Assembly (NCBI GenBank): GCA_016711875.1
Contig: JADJSD010000003.1
Span: forward strand, 124,001 to 188,000
Direction: 5' to 3'
Source: Betaproteobacteria bacterium
Lineage (GTDB): Bacteria; Pseudomonadota; Gammaproteobacteria; Burkholderiales; Usitatibacteraceae
Length of the DNA: 64,000 bases
Shown here: one piece after another, positions 55,771 to 64,000 of the stretch
Numbering within the stretch: position 1 is the first letter of the stretch
Layout of the letters: every line of letters begins with the position of its first letter
Made by a program: the position numbers and the translations under genes
The notes under the pieces: model-generated
The model's database searches: none
Told to the model about the DNA's origin: nothing
Seen by the model: the letters and a program-made list of their open reading frames with translations, nothing else

Positions 55771-57139
55771 GTCCCACGCCGCCCGCGCCGTCGTCCAGTT
55801 CGATGGCCGCATGGTGGGCGCGGGCAATGTCCCTCACGATGGAAAGGCCCAGCCCCAGGCCCGGCTGGGAACCCGACGCGGCGCGGTAGAACGGATCGAA
55901 GATACGATCCCGTTCGGCCGGTGCCACTCCCACGCCGCTGTCCTCCACCTCGATGGCCGGGGCCTCACCGGGCCGGGCGAACCGCACCGTCACGTGCCCG
56001 CCCGGGGGCGTGTAGCGGATGGCGTTGTCCACGAGGTTCTTCACCATCTCCCGCACCAGGGTGGGATCGCCGCGTACCGGCACGGGGTGCTCGGCCTCGA
56101 AGGCGAGGTCGATCCCCTTCGCCACGGCGCCCGAGCCCAGCTCCAGGCAGGCCTCCCGCGCGACCTGCGCAAGGTCCAGGCTGGCAAAGGCCGGCGTCGC
56201 GATCCCGTGCTGGGCCCGGGCTCTCGTCAGCAACTGGTTGGCCAGGTGGACCGTGTCGCCCACGCTGCGGTCCATGGCTTCCAGCGTTTCGCGCAGCCGG
56301 GCCGGATCGGATTCCCGCCGCGCGAGCCCCGCCTGGGCCTGCAGCACGGCCAGCGGCGTGCGCAGCTGGTGGGAGGCGTCGGCGATGAAGCGGTCCTGCC
56401 GCTCCAGCGTGCCGCGAAGCCTGCCCACGTAGTCATTCATCCCGGCCACGAGCGCGCTCACTTCGCGCGGGACACCGCCCGCCACGATGGGGGCGAGGTC
56501 GCCGGCCGCCCTCGCGTCGAGCTCCCTCCGGAGAAGCCCGAGGGGGCGCATTACGGCTCGAACGGCCACCACCGTGACGACGGTCCCCAGCACGACGAGC
56601 AGCAGCTGGCTCGCGAGCGTATCCACCAGCAGGCGCCGGGTCAGGGCCTCCCGTGAGGCCATCGTCTCGGCGACCTGCACGAGGGCTAGGCCTCGGGGCC
56701 GCTCGTCGAAGATCGGCTGGTGCAACGCGACCACCCGGACGGGCTCGCCGCCGTAGCGGCCGTCGTAGAAATGGGCGAGGGCGAAGTAGTCCTCGGAGCG
56801 CGGCGCGTCCTGCGGCGGCGCGGGAAGGTCGTCCCAGCCGGAAACGAACTCGCCTCCCAGGCCCCCGACGCGGTAGAACACGCGTCCCCGCAGGTCCGAC
56901 TCGAAGAAGTCGAGCGCGACGTGGGGCACCTCCACGACCACCCGTCCGTCGCGGAACTCCAGCCGCTCGGCCACGGTGCGCGCCACGGCGAGGAGCGAGC
57001 GGTCGTAGGCGGTGGTCACGGCCGCGACGGCGGTGCGATAGGCGCCCACCGTGTTGAAGGCCATGATGAGGACGAAGGCCGGCAGGAGCCACCAAAGCAG
57101 CCGGGACTGGATGCCGCTCGCGGCCCGCCCGGCGCTCAT
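55724..57139 (-). CDS. tctE: sensor histidine kinase TctE
   Basis: A 471-residue kinase. TM1 LWWLLPAFVLIMAFNTVGAY, a periplasmic sensor of ~130 residues, TM2 (TLASQLLLVVLGTVVTVVAV), HAMP, H-box DRFIADASHQLRTPLAVLQ, N-box MVKNLVDNAIRYTPPG and G-box GLGLGLSIVRDIA. Such kinases sense tricarboxylates and activate tct transport genes. Its ATG overlaps the tctD stop by 4 bases. Confidence 0.9.
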   Translation of the reverse strand: MSAGRAASGIQSRLLWWLLPAFVLIMAFNTVGAYRTAVAAVTTAYDRSLLAVARTVAERLEFRDGRVVVEVPHVALDFFESDLRGRVFYRVGGLGGEFVSGWDDLPAPPQDAPRSEDYFALAHFYDGRYGGEPVRVVALHQPIFDERPRGLALVQVAETMASREALTRRLLVDTLASQLLLVVLGTVVTVVAVRAVMRPLGLLRRELDARAAGDLAPIVAGGVPREVSALVAGMNDYVGRLRGTLERQDRFIADASHQLRTPLAVLQAQAGLARRESDPARLRETLEAMDRSVGDTVHLANQLLTRARAQHGIATPAFASLDLAQVAREACLELGSGAVAKGIDLAFEAEHPVPVRGDPTLVREMVKNLVDNAIRYTPPGGHVTVRFARPGEAPAIEVEDSGVGVAPAERDRIFDPFYRAASGSQPGLGLGLSIVRDIARAHHAAIELDDGAGGVGLRVRVRFPVPDRPAP

Positions 57140-57807
57140 GGCGGGGTTTCCTCGAGGAGGTAGCCCAGGCCCCGGAGCGTGACGATGCGAACGCGGGAGC
57201 CGGCGAGCTTCTTGCGCAGGCGATGCACGTAGACCTCGATGGCGTCGGGGCGCGATTCGCTCTCGAGCGAATAGATCCGCTCATGCAGGTGGTCCTTGGC
57301 GACGACCTTGCCGGCCCGCACGACGAGCGCTTCCAGCACGGCGAACTCCCGGGGCGTGAGCGCGAGGTGGGCGGCGCCCAGGCGGAAGGCCCGCGCGGCG
57401 GGGTCGAGCACCAGTTCGCCGCAGGACGGGTGCAGTTCGCCGCCGGCCTGGGATCGACGCAGCAGCGCCCGCACCCGGGCCTCCAACTCGTCGATCTCGA
57501 AGGGCTTGGGCAGGTAGTCGTCAGCGCCCAGGTCGAGGCCCCGAACGCGTTCGGAGACGTCGGCGCGCGCCGTCACGATCAGCACCGGGACGCGCGAGCC
57601 CCGGGCCCGCAGGCGCCGCAGGACTTCCAGCCCGTCGAGGCGCGCGAGGCTCAGGTCGAGGATCACGAGGTCGTAGGTTTCGGTCGTCAGGCGCGCGTCG
57701 GCATCGGCGCCGTTCATGGAACGCTCGACCGTGTAGCGCGACTGTTCGAGGGCGCGCCCTACCCAGCGCGAGAGCTCGACATAGTCCTCGACCAGCAGGA
57801 TCCTCAA
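57136..57807 (-). CDS. tctD: response regulator TctD
   Basis: A 223-residue OmpR-family regulator. TTG 57807 starts MRILLVEDYVELSRWVG. Phospho-acceptor D51 in DLVILDLSLARLDG, LPKPFEIDELEARV, winged-helix C terminus VYVHRLRKKLAGSRVRIVTLRGLGYLLEE. It is expected to activate the divergent tctCBA operon; the 139-base gap between tctD and tctC should hold its binding sites, though none could be defined. Confidence 0.92.
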   Translation of the reverse strand: MRILLVEDYVELSRWVGRALEQSRYTVERSMNGADADARLTTETYDLVILDLSLARLDGLEVLRRLRARGSRVPVLIVTARADVSERVRGLDLGADDYLPKPFEIDELEARVRALLRRSQAGGELHPSCGELVLDPAARAFRLGAAHLALTPREFAVLEALVVRAGKVVAKDHLHERIYSLESESRPDAIEVYVHRLRKKLAGSRVRIVTLRGLGYLLEETPP

Positions 57808-57946
57808 GGCGGCGGTGCTCCAGGGAGGTGACCGAAAGCCACTTGAAAGCTGGCGCGGTTATTCTCCATTCTCGCACCAGAGGGGCGTCCCTTCCCAACC
57901 GGAGAGCCCCCGACAAAGACAACACCCGACCTCCCGGAGGAGTCCC

Positions 57947-58924
57947 ATGCGCAACGCCGCCCGTTTCGCCGCCCTGACCGCGGCCACCACCCTCACCAGC
58001 CTGGCGTCCTTCGCCGCCATCGACAAGCCCGAGTGCATCGTCGGGGCCAAGCCCGGCGGAGGCTTCGACCTCACCTGCAAGCTGGCGCAGCAGTCGCTCC
58101 AGGAGCTCAAGATCATGAAGGAGCCGATGCGTGCCACGTACATGCCCGGCGGCATCGGCGCGGTCGCCATGAACACCGTGGTCGCCCAACGCGCGGCGGA
58201 CCCGAACGTGATCGTGGCCTTTTCCGGCGGGTCTTTGCTCAACATCGCCCAGGGCAAGTTCGGCAAGTGGACCGAGAACGACGTGCGCTGGGTCGCAGCC
58301 GTCGGCACGGACTACGGGTCGATCTCGGTGGGCAAGGCTTCGCCCTGGAAGAGCCTGGGCGATCTCGCTGCCGCCATCAAGGCCGATCCGGCCAAGGTCC
58401 CCATGGGCGGCGGCGGCACGGTCGGCAGCCAGGACTGGACCAAGGCCGCCCTCTTCGCCAAGAAGGTTGGCGTCGACCCCAAGGCGATGCGCTGGGTTTC
58501 CTTCGAAGGCAACGGCGAGGCGACGACGGCGCTCATGGGTGGCCACATCGCCGTCATGTTCGGCGACGTGTCGGCGGACGAATCGCAACTCGAGGCAGGC
58601 AATATCCGGATGATCGCGGTGCTGGCGGACAAGCGCCTGATCGGCAAGACAGCCGCCGTCGCCACGGCCAAGGAGCAGGGCTTCGATATCCAGTGGCCCA
58701 TCATCCGGGGCTTCTACACGGGCCCGAAAGTCGCCGACGCCGACTACAAGACCTGGCAGGATGCCTTCCGCAAGATGCAGGGCACGAAGGAATTCGCGGA
58801 ACTGCGCGCGCAACGCGGACTGCAGCCCTTCGACCTGACCGGCCCCGAACTCGACGCCTTCGTGAAGAAGCAGGTCGGCGAGTACCGCAAGCAGGCCGAG
58901 GAGTTCGGACTGGTCAAGAAATAG
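57947..58924 (+). CDS. tctC: tripartite tricarboxylate transporter substrate-binding protein TctC
   Basis: A 325-residue periplasmic receptor. GGAGGAG lies 5 bases before ATG 57947. Signal peptide (AARFAALTAATTLTSLASFA), then the Bug/TctC fold: CIVGAKPGGGFDLTCKLAQ, MPGGIGAVAMNTVVAQ, GSQDWTKAALFAKKVG and GHIAVMFGDVSADESQL. It binds citrate-like tricarboxylates or related acids and delivers them to TctAB. The first gene of tctC-tctB-tctA. Confidence 0.92.
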   Translation: MRNAARFAALTAATTLTSLASFAAIDKPECIVGAKPGGGFDLTCKLAQQSLQELKIMKEPMRATYMPGGIGAVAMNTVVAQRAADPNVIVAFSGGSLLNIAQGKFGKWTENDVRWVAAVGTDYGSISVGKASPWKSLGDLAAAIKADPAKVPMGGGGTVGSQDWTKAALFAKKVGVDPKAMRWVSFEGNGEATTALMGGHIAVMFGDVSADESQLEAGNIRMIAVLADKRLIGKTAAVATAKEQGFDIQWPIIRGFYTGPKVADADYKTWQDAFRKMQGTKEFAELRAQRGLQPFDLTGPELDAFVKKQVGEYRKQAEEFGLVKK

Positions 58925-58971
58925 GGCAGGCCCGTTTCCGTCCCCGCGCGTCGCCTGGACCGGTCTCGCCG

Positions 58972-59409
58972 ATGAGCGATCGAATCTTTGCCGGCCTCTG
59001 GCTCGCGTTCTGCGCGGCCGTGGCCTGGCTTGCCTGGAAGATCGAGGCGCCTTTCAGCTACGAGCCCATCGGCCCGCGGGCGTATCCCCTGCTGGTCACC
59101 GCCCTCATGGCAGCCTCCGCCGCGTGGCTGCTCGTCAAGCCGGATCCCGAGCCCGACTGGCCACAGGGATCCCTCGGCAGGCGCTGCGCGCTCCTGCTGG
59201 GGGGATTCCTCGGCTATGCCGTCCTGTTCGAGACCCTGGGCTTTCCGCTCGCCACGGCTCTCGCGACCATCCTCATCGGCCGCATCTTCGGCGGAACCTG
59301 GAAGGGCACGGCCGTCACGGGAGCCGCACTCGGTGCCGGCCTCTGGTATTTCTTCGACAAGTTGCTCGACGTGACGCTGCCTCTGGGTCGCCTCTGGGCG
59401 GGATTCTGA
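58972..59409 (+). CDS. tctB: tripartite tricarboxylate transporter small membrane subunit TctB
   Basis: A 145-residue four-helix protein (IFAGLWLAFCAAVAWLAWKI, YPLLVTALMAASAAWLLV, CALLLGGFLGYAVLFETLGF, GTAVTGAALGAGLWYFFDK). The GFPLATALATILIGRIFGG segment and its position between tctC and tctA identify TctB. TctA starts on the last base of its stop codon (TGATG), so translation is coupled. Confidence 0.88.
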   Translation: MSDRIFAGLWLAFCAAVAWLAWKIEAPFSYEPIGPRAYPLLVTALMAASAAWLLVKPDPEPDWPQGSLGRRCALLLGGFLGYAVLFETLGFPLATALATILIGRIFGGTWKGTAVTGAALGAGLWYFFDKLLDVTLPLGRLWAGF

Positions 59410-60899
59410 TGGACTCCCTCGGACACCTCGCCCAGGGCTTCGTCGTCGCCGCCAAGCCCCTGAACTTGCTGGTGGCTTTCCTGGGCTCGTTCATCGGCAC
59501 CGTCGTGGGGCTATTGCCCGGACTGGGCCCCATCAATGGCGTCGCGATCCTGTTGCCCATCGCCTTCGCGATGAAGCTGCCGCCCGAGACGGCGCTGATC
59601 CTCCTCGCCTCCGTTTACATCGGCTGCGAATATGGCGGGCGCATCTCTTCCATCCTGCTCAACATTCCCGGGGACGCGGGCGCGCTCATGACGGCGCTCG
59701 ACGGTTATCCGATGGCAAGGAAGGGTCTCGCCGGCGTCGCGCTCTCCATTTCCGCCTGGAGTTCGTTCGTGGGAAGCATCGTCGCCACGATCGGGCTGGC
59801 GCTCTTCGCGCCGATGCTCGCCAAATGGGCGCTCGCCTTCGGGCCGGCGGAGTACTTCGTCCTCATGGTTTTCGCCATCTGCTGCCTGGCAGGCATGGTC
59901 GGCGAGCGCCCGGTGAAGACCTTCCTCGCGGCGCTCATCGGCCTCATTCTCGCGACGGTCGGCATCGACGCGGGATCGGGCGTCTACCGCTTCACCTTCG
60001 ATGACGTTCACCTTTCGGACGGCATCCAGTTCATCGTCGTCGTGATCGGCCTGTTCAGCGTGAGCGAGATGCTCGTGATGCTCGAGCAGAGTCACGCGGG
60101 ACAGGTGGTCATCAAGAACACGGGCCGCGCGATGTTCAGCCTGAAGGAGATGGCCGACACCTGGTGGGGCACGCTGCGCTCGTCGGTGCTCGGCTTCATC
60201 ATCGGCGTCCTGCCGGGTGCGGGCGCCACGATCGCGAGCGCCATCACCTACATGGTGGAGAAGAACCTCACGGACAAGGAAGGAACCTTCGGCACGGGCG
60301 ACATCCGCGGCGTCGCGGCGCCGGAGGCGGCGAACAACTCGGCGGCGGGCGGCGCGTTCGTGCCCATGCTCACCCTCGGCGTGCCGGGCAGCGGCACCAC
60401 GGCGGTCATGGTCGGGGCGCTCACGCTCTACAACATCACGCCCGGGCCGATGCTCTTCGAGCAGCAGCCGGACCTCGTCTGGGGCCTCATCGCCTCGATG
60501 TTCATCGGCAACGTGATGCTGCTCGTGATGAACATCCCGATGGTGGGCCTCTTCGCGCGGCTTCTCTACGTGCCCAACTGGATCCTCGTGCCGGCCATCG
60601 CCGCCGTGAGCTTCGTCGGCGTCTACGCCGTGCATGCGACCACGTTCGATCTCGTCCTGATGGTGGTCCTCGGCATCTTCGGGTGGGGGCTTCGCAAGCT
60701 CGGCTTTCCCATGGCGCCGCTGATCCTGGGCTTCGTGCTGGGCGACATGATGGAGCAGAACCTGCGGCGGGCCCTGTCGATCTCGGACGGCCACCCCGCC
60801 ATCCTGTTCCAGAGCCCGGTCACGCTGATCCTCTGGGGACTGGCCGCCACCGTCCTCGTGGTGCCGTTCCTCCTCCGGCGCCGCAAGAAGAAGCCCTAG
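59409..60899 (+). CDS. tctA: tripartite tricarboxylate transporter large membrane subunit TctA
   Basis: A 496-residue polytopic transporter with about twelve helices. The TctA signatures are FIGTVVGLLPGLGPINGVAILL and VLPGAGATIASAITYMVEK, plus AAPEAANNSAAGGAFVPMLTLGVPGSGTTAVM. It drives solute uptake with the cation gradient, using TctC as receptor. It ends before a hairpin at 60892-60928. Confidence 0.95.
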   Translation: MDSLGHLAQGFVVAAKPLNLLVAFLGSFIGTVVGLLPGLGPINGVAILLPIAFAMKLPPETALILLASVYIGCEYGGRISSILLNIPGDAGALMTALDGYPMARKGLAGVALSISAWSSFVGSIVATIGLALFAPMLAKWALAFGPAEYFVLMVFAICCLAGMVGERPVKTFLAALIGLILATVGIDAGSGVYRFTFDDVHLSDGIQFIVVVIGLFSVSEMLVMLEQSHAGQVVIKNTGRAMFSLKEMADTWWGTLRSSVLGFIIGVLPGAGATIASAITYMVEKNLTDKEGTFGTGDIRGVAAPEAANNSAAGGAFVPMLTLGVPGSGTTAVMVGALTLYNITPGPMLFEQQPDLVWGLIASMFIGNVMLLVMNIPMVGLFARLLYVPNWILVPAIAAVSFVGVYAVHATTFDLVLMVVLGIFGWGLRKLGFPMAPLILGFVLGDMMEQNLRRALSISDGHPAILFQSPVTLILWGLAATVLVVPFLLRRRKKKP

Positions 60900-60928
60900 G
60901 CCTCGCGGTGCCCCACGAGCCTTGGGCT
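60892..60928 (+). terminator. hairpin after tctA
   Basis: AGCCCTAGGC (60892-60901) and GCCTTGGGCT (60919-60928) are inverted repeats with one mismatch, extended by CTCG/CGAG inside. No T-run follows, so if it ends transcription of tct genes it does so weakly. Confidence 0.4.
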
Positions 60929-60960
60929 ATCATTTCGCCTCGGCCTCCTGGCAAGAATCC

Positions 60961-61458
60961 ATGAAAGTTCTCGGCATCGCCGGCTACAGCGGCAGCGGCA
61001 AGACGACCCTCATCGAAAAGCTCGTGCCCCGCCTGGTGCGGGCGGGCCTGCGCGTGAGCCTCGTGAAGCACGCCCACCACGATTTCGATATCGACCACCC
61101 GGGCAAGGATTCCTGGCGGCATCGCCAGGCGGGGTGCGCGCAGGTGCTGGTCACCTCGTCGAAGCGCTGGGCGCTCATGACGGAGTTGCGGGACGAGGCG
61201 GAGCCGGCGCTCCCGGAGCAGTTGCGCCACCTGGCTCCCTGCGACCTCGTTCTGGTCGAGGGCTTCAAGCACGACCCCATCCCGCGCGTCGAGGTGCACC
61301 GGAAGTCGGGCGGCCAGCCGAAGCTCTACCCGGCCGATCCGCACGTGATCGCCGTCGCGACGGACGAGTCGCTCGAGACAGGACTGCCCCAGTTGCCTCT
61401 CGATGATGTGGACGCCATTGCGCGCTTCGTCATCGACTTCGCGAGGTCCCCGGCATGA
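60961..61458 (+). CDS. mobB: molybdopterin-guanine dinucleotide biosynthesis adaptor protein MobB
   Basis: A 165-residue P-loop protein. MKVLGIAGYSGSGKTTLIEKL gives the Walker A; VKHAHHDFDIDHPGKDSWRHRQAG and DLVLVEGFKHDPIPRVEVHR are diagnostic. It binds GTP and helps MobA convert molybdopterin to the guanine dinucleotide form. It is encoded immediately before moaD and moaE. Confidence 0.93.
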   Translation: MKVLGIAGYSGSGKTTLIEKLVPRLVRAGLRVSLVKHAHHDFDIDHPGKDSWRHRQAGCAQVLVTSSKRWALMTELRDEAEPALPEQLRHLAPCDLVLVEGFKHDPIPRVEVHRKSGGQPKLYPADPHVIAVATDESLETGLPQLPLDDVDAIARFVIDFARSPA

Positions 61459-61712
61459 AACTGACCCTTCTTTATTTCGCCAGCCTGCGCGAGCGGCTCG
61501 AATGTCCCATGGAGCGGGTGGAGATGACCGTGCCGACGGAAAACGTCGCCGGCATCGTGGCGCAACTGCGACGCCGCGGCGGCATCTGGGACGAGGCGTT
61601 CGCGCCCGGGCGCGCCTGGCGCATCTCCGTGAACCAGCGCATGGGAACGCTCGACTCGCCGGTGGCGGAAGGCGACGAGATCGCGTTCTTCCCGCCGGTC
61701 ACCGGAGGCTAG
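61455..61712 (+). CDS. moaD: molybdopterin synthase small subunit MoaD
   Basis: An 85-residue ubiquitin-fold sulfur carrier. It starts LTLLYFASLRERLECP and ends FFPPVTGG; the C-terminal Gly-Gly is the site of adenylation and thiocarboxylation by MoeB. ATG 61455 overlaps the mobB stop (ATGA). Pairs with MoaE 4 bases downstream. Confidence 0.95.
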   Translation: MKLTLLYFASLRERLECPMERVEMTVPTENVAGIVAQLRRRGGIWDEAFAPGRAWRISVNQRMGTLDSPVAEGDEIAFFPPVTGG

Positions 61713-61716
61713 CGCG

Positions 61717-62184
61717 GTGCCGCGGGCGCGCGTCCAGGCCGAGGCGTTCGACGCCGGGATCGAGATCGCCGCTCTCGGCGAGGGGCGCCGGGACGTGGGC
61801 GCCGTCGCCACATTCATCGGCTACGTGCGCGACCGCAACGACGGCACGGGCGTGAGCCGGATGACGCTCGAGCACTATCCCGGCATGACCGAGCGGGCCC
61901 TCGAGGACATCTGCGACGAGGCCCTGGGGCGCTGGGACCTGCTCGACCTGCGGGTCGTGCACCGCGTGGGTGTCCTCGAGCCCGGAGATCCCATCGTGCT
62001 CGTCGCGGTGTCGAGCGCCCATCGGGGCGAGGCCTTCGCGGCCTGCGAGTTCGTGATGGACTACCTCAAGACCCAGGCGCCCTTCTGGAAGAAGGAGGAG
62101 ACGTCCGAGGGTTCGCGCTGGGTGGACGCGCGCTCGAGCGACGACGACGCGGCCGCGCGCTGGGAAGCGGGCAAGGCGCCCTAG
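61717..62184 (+). CDS. moaE: molybdopterin synthase catalytic subunit MoaE
   Basis: A 155-residue catalytic subunit; GTG 61717. Motifs GAVATFIGYVRDRNDGTGVSR, LEHYPGMTERALEDICDEA, RVGVLEPGDPIVLVAVSSAHR and the catalytic lysines in VMDYLKTQAPFWKKEE. With MoaD it converts cyclic pyranopterin monophosphate to molybdopterin. Its 3' end overlaps the convergent regulator gene by 4 bases. Confidence 0.95.
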   Translation: MPRARVQAEAFDAGIEIAALGEGRRDVGAVATFIGYVRDRNDGTGVSRMTLEHYPGMTERALEDICDEALGRWDLLDLRVVHRVGVLEPGDPIVLVAVSSAHRGEAFAACEFVMDYLKTQAPFWKKEETSEGSRWVDARSSDDDAAARWEAGKAP

Positions 62185-62516
62185 AGGGTGCAGAACACCT
62201 CGCGCATCATCGCGATCATCTTGATGATGCGCGGATCGTCGATCCGGTAGAAGACCTTGTTGGCTTCCTTGCGCGAAGCGAGGAGCCCGCGCGCGCGCAT
62301 CACCGCCAGGTGCTGCGAGATGTTGCTCTGGGACGTGCCGACGGCCTCGACGATTTCCTGCACCATCAGTTCGTTCTGGCCGACCAGGCAAAGGATCTTC
62401 AGGCGGAGCGGGTGGGCCATGGCCTGCATGGCGGTGCTCGCCTCGCGCAGGTTCTCCCCGCGACCGATCATCTCGAAGATGTCGTCGTGGGGCGAGGGGA
62501 TCTTGGTTCGCGGCAT
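62181..62516 (-). CDS. ArsR-family regulator, SqrR/BigR-like (persulfide-sensing type)
   Basis: A 111-residue winged-helix repressor from ATG 62516; GTG 62534 would add six residues. Helix-turn-helix VQEIVEAVGTSQSNISQHLAVM, wing LLASRKEANKVFYRID. Two cysteines, C43 (LKILCLVG) and C109 (REVFCTL), are 66 residues apart, the same spacing as the sulfane-sulfur-sensing pair of Rhodobacter SqrR (C41/C107). This suggests it senses persulfides rather than metals. It is divergent from a SoxC-type gene and separated by an operator-like palindrome. Confidence 0.85.
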   Translation of the reverse strand: MPRTKIPSPHDDIFEMIGRGENLREASTAMQAMAHPLRLKILCLVGQNELMVQEIVEAVGTSQSNISQHLAVMRARGLLASRKEANKVFYRIDDPRIIKMIAMMREVFCTL

Positions 62517-62546
62517 GGGGATATCGTATCGCACTAACGGCGATTG

Positions 62547-62570
62547 CTAATATTAGGGTTGACTAATATT
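62547..62570. promoter_or_regulatory. operator: CTAATATTAG palindrome plus CTAATATT half site
   Basis: A perfect 10-base palindrome CTAATATTAG (62547-62556) and a second CTAATATT (62563-62570) lie 16 bases apart; the second overlaps the -35 region of the soxC promoter. AT-rich symmetric elements of this sort are typical targets of BigR/SqrR-type repressors. It lies 30 bases upstream of the regulator gene, so autoregulation is likely. Confidence 0.6.
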
Positions 62571-62587
62571 CTTGATCGCTTCAAAAT
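62559..62587 (+). promoter_or_regulatory. sigma70 promoter for the sulfite dehydrogenase gene
   Basis: TTGACT (62559-62564), 17-base spacer, CAAAAT (62582-62587). Transcription would begin near 62594, upstream of a GGAGG at about 62630 and ATG 62647. The operator half site overlaps it, so repressor binding would block polymerase. Confidence 0.65.
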
Positions 62588-62646
62588 TGTCCCAGATCAA
62601 AAAAAGTGCGCCTGCCCGAGCAGGTCCTCCCGGAGGAATCACCCCC

Positions 62647-63981
62647 ATGCCATCCCAGAGGCCGTTACCTGGCCGGATCCAGCCTGCGCCCGAGGGTTTC
62701 CTCGACGCCCGACAGATCGAGGCCGTCCGGAAAGGGCGGCGCGGCTTCCTCAAGCGCGCATTCGCCGCCGCCGGCGGGGCCATGGCCGGAGCCGCCGCCG
62801 CGCAGGGCGCCTTCAAGGGCGAAAGCGAGATTCTCGAACTGCCCGAGCATTCCCGCGGCCTTGGCCAACCGGTCGCCGCCCGGGCCTATGGCCTGCCATC
62901 GCAGTTCGAAAAGGGCCTGCAGCGTCGCGAGAGCCCCGGGCTGACACGTGTCTCGGCCGCTTCCGTGTCCTTCGCGCCCCTGCAGGGGATGTTCGGGATC
63001 ATCACCCCGAGCGGCCTGCACTTCGAGCGGCACCACCAGGGCTGGTGGGACATCGATCCGGCCCGCCATCGCCTGATGGTGATGGGGATGGTGAAGGAAG
63101 CGCGCGTCTACACCATGGACGACCTGATGCGCCTGCCCTCGATCTCGCGCATGCACTTCATCGAGTGCGGCGCCAACACCGGCATGGAGTGGGGCAACGT
63201 CGCGGTGCCGACCGTTCAGTACTCCCACGGGATGATCTCCTGCTGCGAGTACACCGGCGTGCGCCTCTCGACGCTCCTCGATCACTGCGGCTACGACCGC
63301 AAGAACGGCAAGTTCGTGCTGGCCGAGGGGGCGGACGGCTCCTCGATGACCCGCACGATCCCGATGGACCGCGCCCTGGACGACGTGATGGTCGCCTACG
63401 CCATGAACGGCGAGATGCTGCGGCCGGAGAACGGCTATCCCCTTCGCCTCGTGGTGCCGGGCGTCCAGGGCGTGTCGTGGGTCAAGTACCTGCGGCGAAT
63501 CGAGGTCGGCGACGAGGAATGGGCCACGAAGGACGAGGCCGTGCACTACATCGACCTCATGCCCGACGGAAGGCACCGCCAGTACACGTCGATCCAGGAG
63601 TGCAAGTCGGTCGTCACCTCGCCCTCCGGCGGCCAGACGCTGCTCGACAAGGGCTACTACAACGTCACCGGGCTCGCCTGGTCGGGCCGGGGCAAGGTGA
63701 AACGCGTGGACGTCTCGTTCGACGGCGGTCGCAACTGGCGTACGGCCCGGCTGGAGGGCCCGGTGCTCTCCAAGTGCCTGACGCGGTTCAACATCGACTG
63801 GACGTGGGACGGCAGGCCCGCCGTCATCCAGTCCCGCGCGATCGACGACACGGGCTACGTCCAGCCCAAGATCAACCAGCTGCGCGCCGTCCGCGGAACG
63901 CGCTCCATCTATCACAACAACGCCATCCAGTCCTGGAAGGTGTCCGAGACCGGCGAGGTGGGCAATGTCCAGGTCTTCTAG
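62647..63981 (+). CDS. soxC: SoxC-type sulfite dehydrogenase, molybdopterin subunit
   Basis: A 444-residue member of the sulfite oxidase family. Twin-arginine signal RRGFLKRAFAAAGGAMAGAA at ~residues 31-50. The molybdenum cysteine is in RMHFIECGANTGMEW, followed by YTGVRLSTLLDHCGY, ENGYPLRLVVPGVQGVSWVKYL and the C-terminal dimerisation domain (VKRVDVSFDGGRNWRTA). In Sox systems SoxC pairs with cytochrome SoxD; the window ends 19 bases after its stop, so soxD could follow. The nearby mobB-moaDE genes supply its cofactor. Confidence 0.92.
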   Translation: MPSQRPLPGRIQPAPEGFLDARQIEAVRKGRRGFLKRAFAAAGGAMAGAAAAQGAFKGESEILELPEHSRGLGQPVAARAYGLPSQFEKGLQRRESPGLTRVSAASVSFAPLQGMFGIITPSGLHFERHHQGWWDIDPARHRLMVMGMVKEARVYTMDDLMRLPSISRMHFIECGANTGMEWGNVAVPTVQYSHGMISCCEYTGVRLSTLLDHCGYDRKNGKFVLAEGADGSSMTRTIPMDRALDDVMVAYAMNGEMLRPENGYPLRLVVPGVQGVSWVKYLRRIEVGDEEWATKDEAVHYIDLMPDGRHRQYTSIQECKSVVTSPSGGQTLLDKGYYNVTGLAWSGRGKVKRVDVSFDGGRNWRTARLEGPVLSKCLTRFNIDWTWDGRPAVIQSRAIDDTGYVQPKINQLRAVRGTRSIYHNNAIQSWKVSETGEVGNVQVF

Positions 63982-64000
63982 CTTCCTGGCTGCGATGGCG

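Noticed and set aside
57808..57946. Possible sigma54 promoter (CTGGCGCGGTTATTC) upstream of tctC
   Set aside because: The -24/-12 consensus GG-N10-GC is not met at the right spacing, and no enhancer-binding regulator is nearby.

Overview
The window reads as chromosomal DNA of a high-GC (roughly two-thirds G+C) Gram-negative bacterium, most likely a betaproteobacterium. This is inferred from the tsaB-rimI-uracil-DNA-glycosylase neighbourhood, a complete System I cytochrome c maturation operon, TctCBA uptake with its TctDE regulators, and the general style of the proteins. No rRNA, tRNA, insertion sequence, prophage or CRISPR array was recognised. Genes are packed tightly, with many 1-4 base start/stop overlaps.

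Layout. 1-7212: the end of a DinG-type helicase gene, a diheme cytochrome c, a 48-residue cysteine-rich microprotein, an OmpR/EnvZ-type pair whose kinase gene carries an in-frame stop, an EF-hand protein, and a DUF1800-DUF1501 pair. 7394-11420: tsaB, rimI, a family 4 uracil-DNA glycosylase, lemA and two TPM-domain genes. 11449-18567 (minus): ccmI-A-B-C-D-E-F-G-H, complete, with ccmI unusually first and ccmA lacking an ordinary start codon.

18713-32660 (plus), divergent from ccm: the most unusual part. Seven tightly spaced genes encode a membrane cytochrome b with two H-x13-H pairs, an FHA-like-TM-decaheme cytochrome, a lipoprotein with two GlcG/HbpS domains, an outer-membrane beta-barrel, a 1273-residue decaheme/LVIVD-propeller protein, a pentaheme cytochrome, and a flavoprotein fused to two cyclic-nucleotide-binding domains and a four-cluster ferredoxin. 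Together they could form an electron path from cytoplasm to outer membrane (inference). The 25 predicted c-hemes would be attached by the adjacent Ccm machinery.

32691-40431 (minus): an LplT-like transporter, an EAL protein, a degenerate HD-GYP protein, and a second DUF1800-DUF1501 pair. 40848-48246 (plus): a three-subunit 2-oxoacid oxidoreductase (flavoprotein, KorA, KorB), an MscS channel and threonine aldolase. 48243-51999 (minus): an SDR, PhoH, a Bcp-type peroxiredoxin and an ArnD-like deacetylase. 52057-55770 (plus): a truncated globin, typA and rmuC. 55724-60899: tctE-tctD (minus) and tctC-tctB-tctA (plus). 60961-63981: mobB, moaD, moaE, an ArsR-family regulator with the cysteine spacing of persulfide sensors, and a divergent SoxC-type sulfite dehydrogenase whose promoter overlaps a likely operator. 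The molybdopterin genes lie next to this molybdoenzyme.
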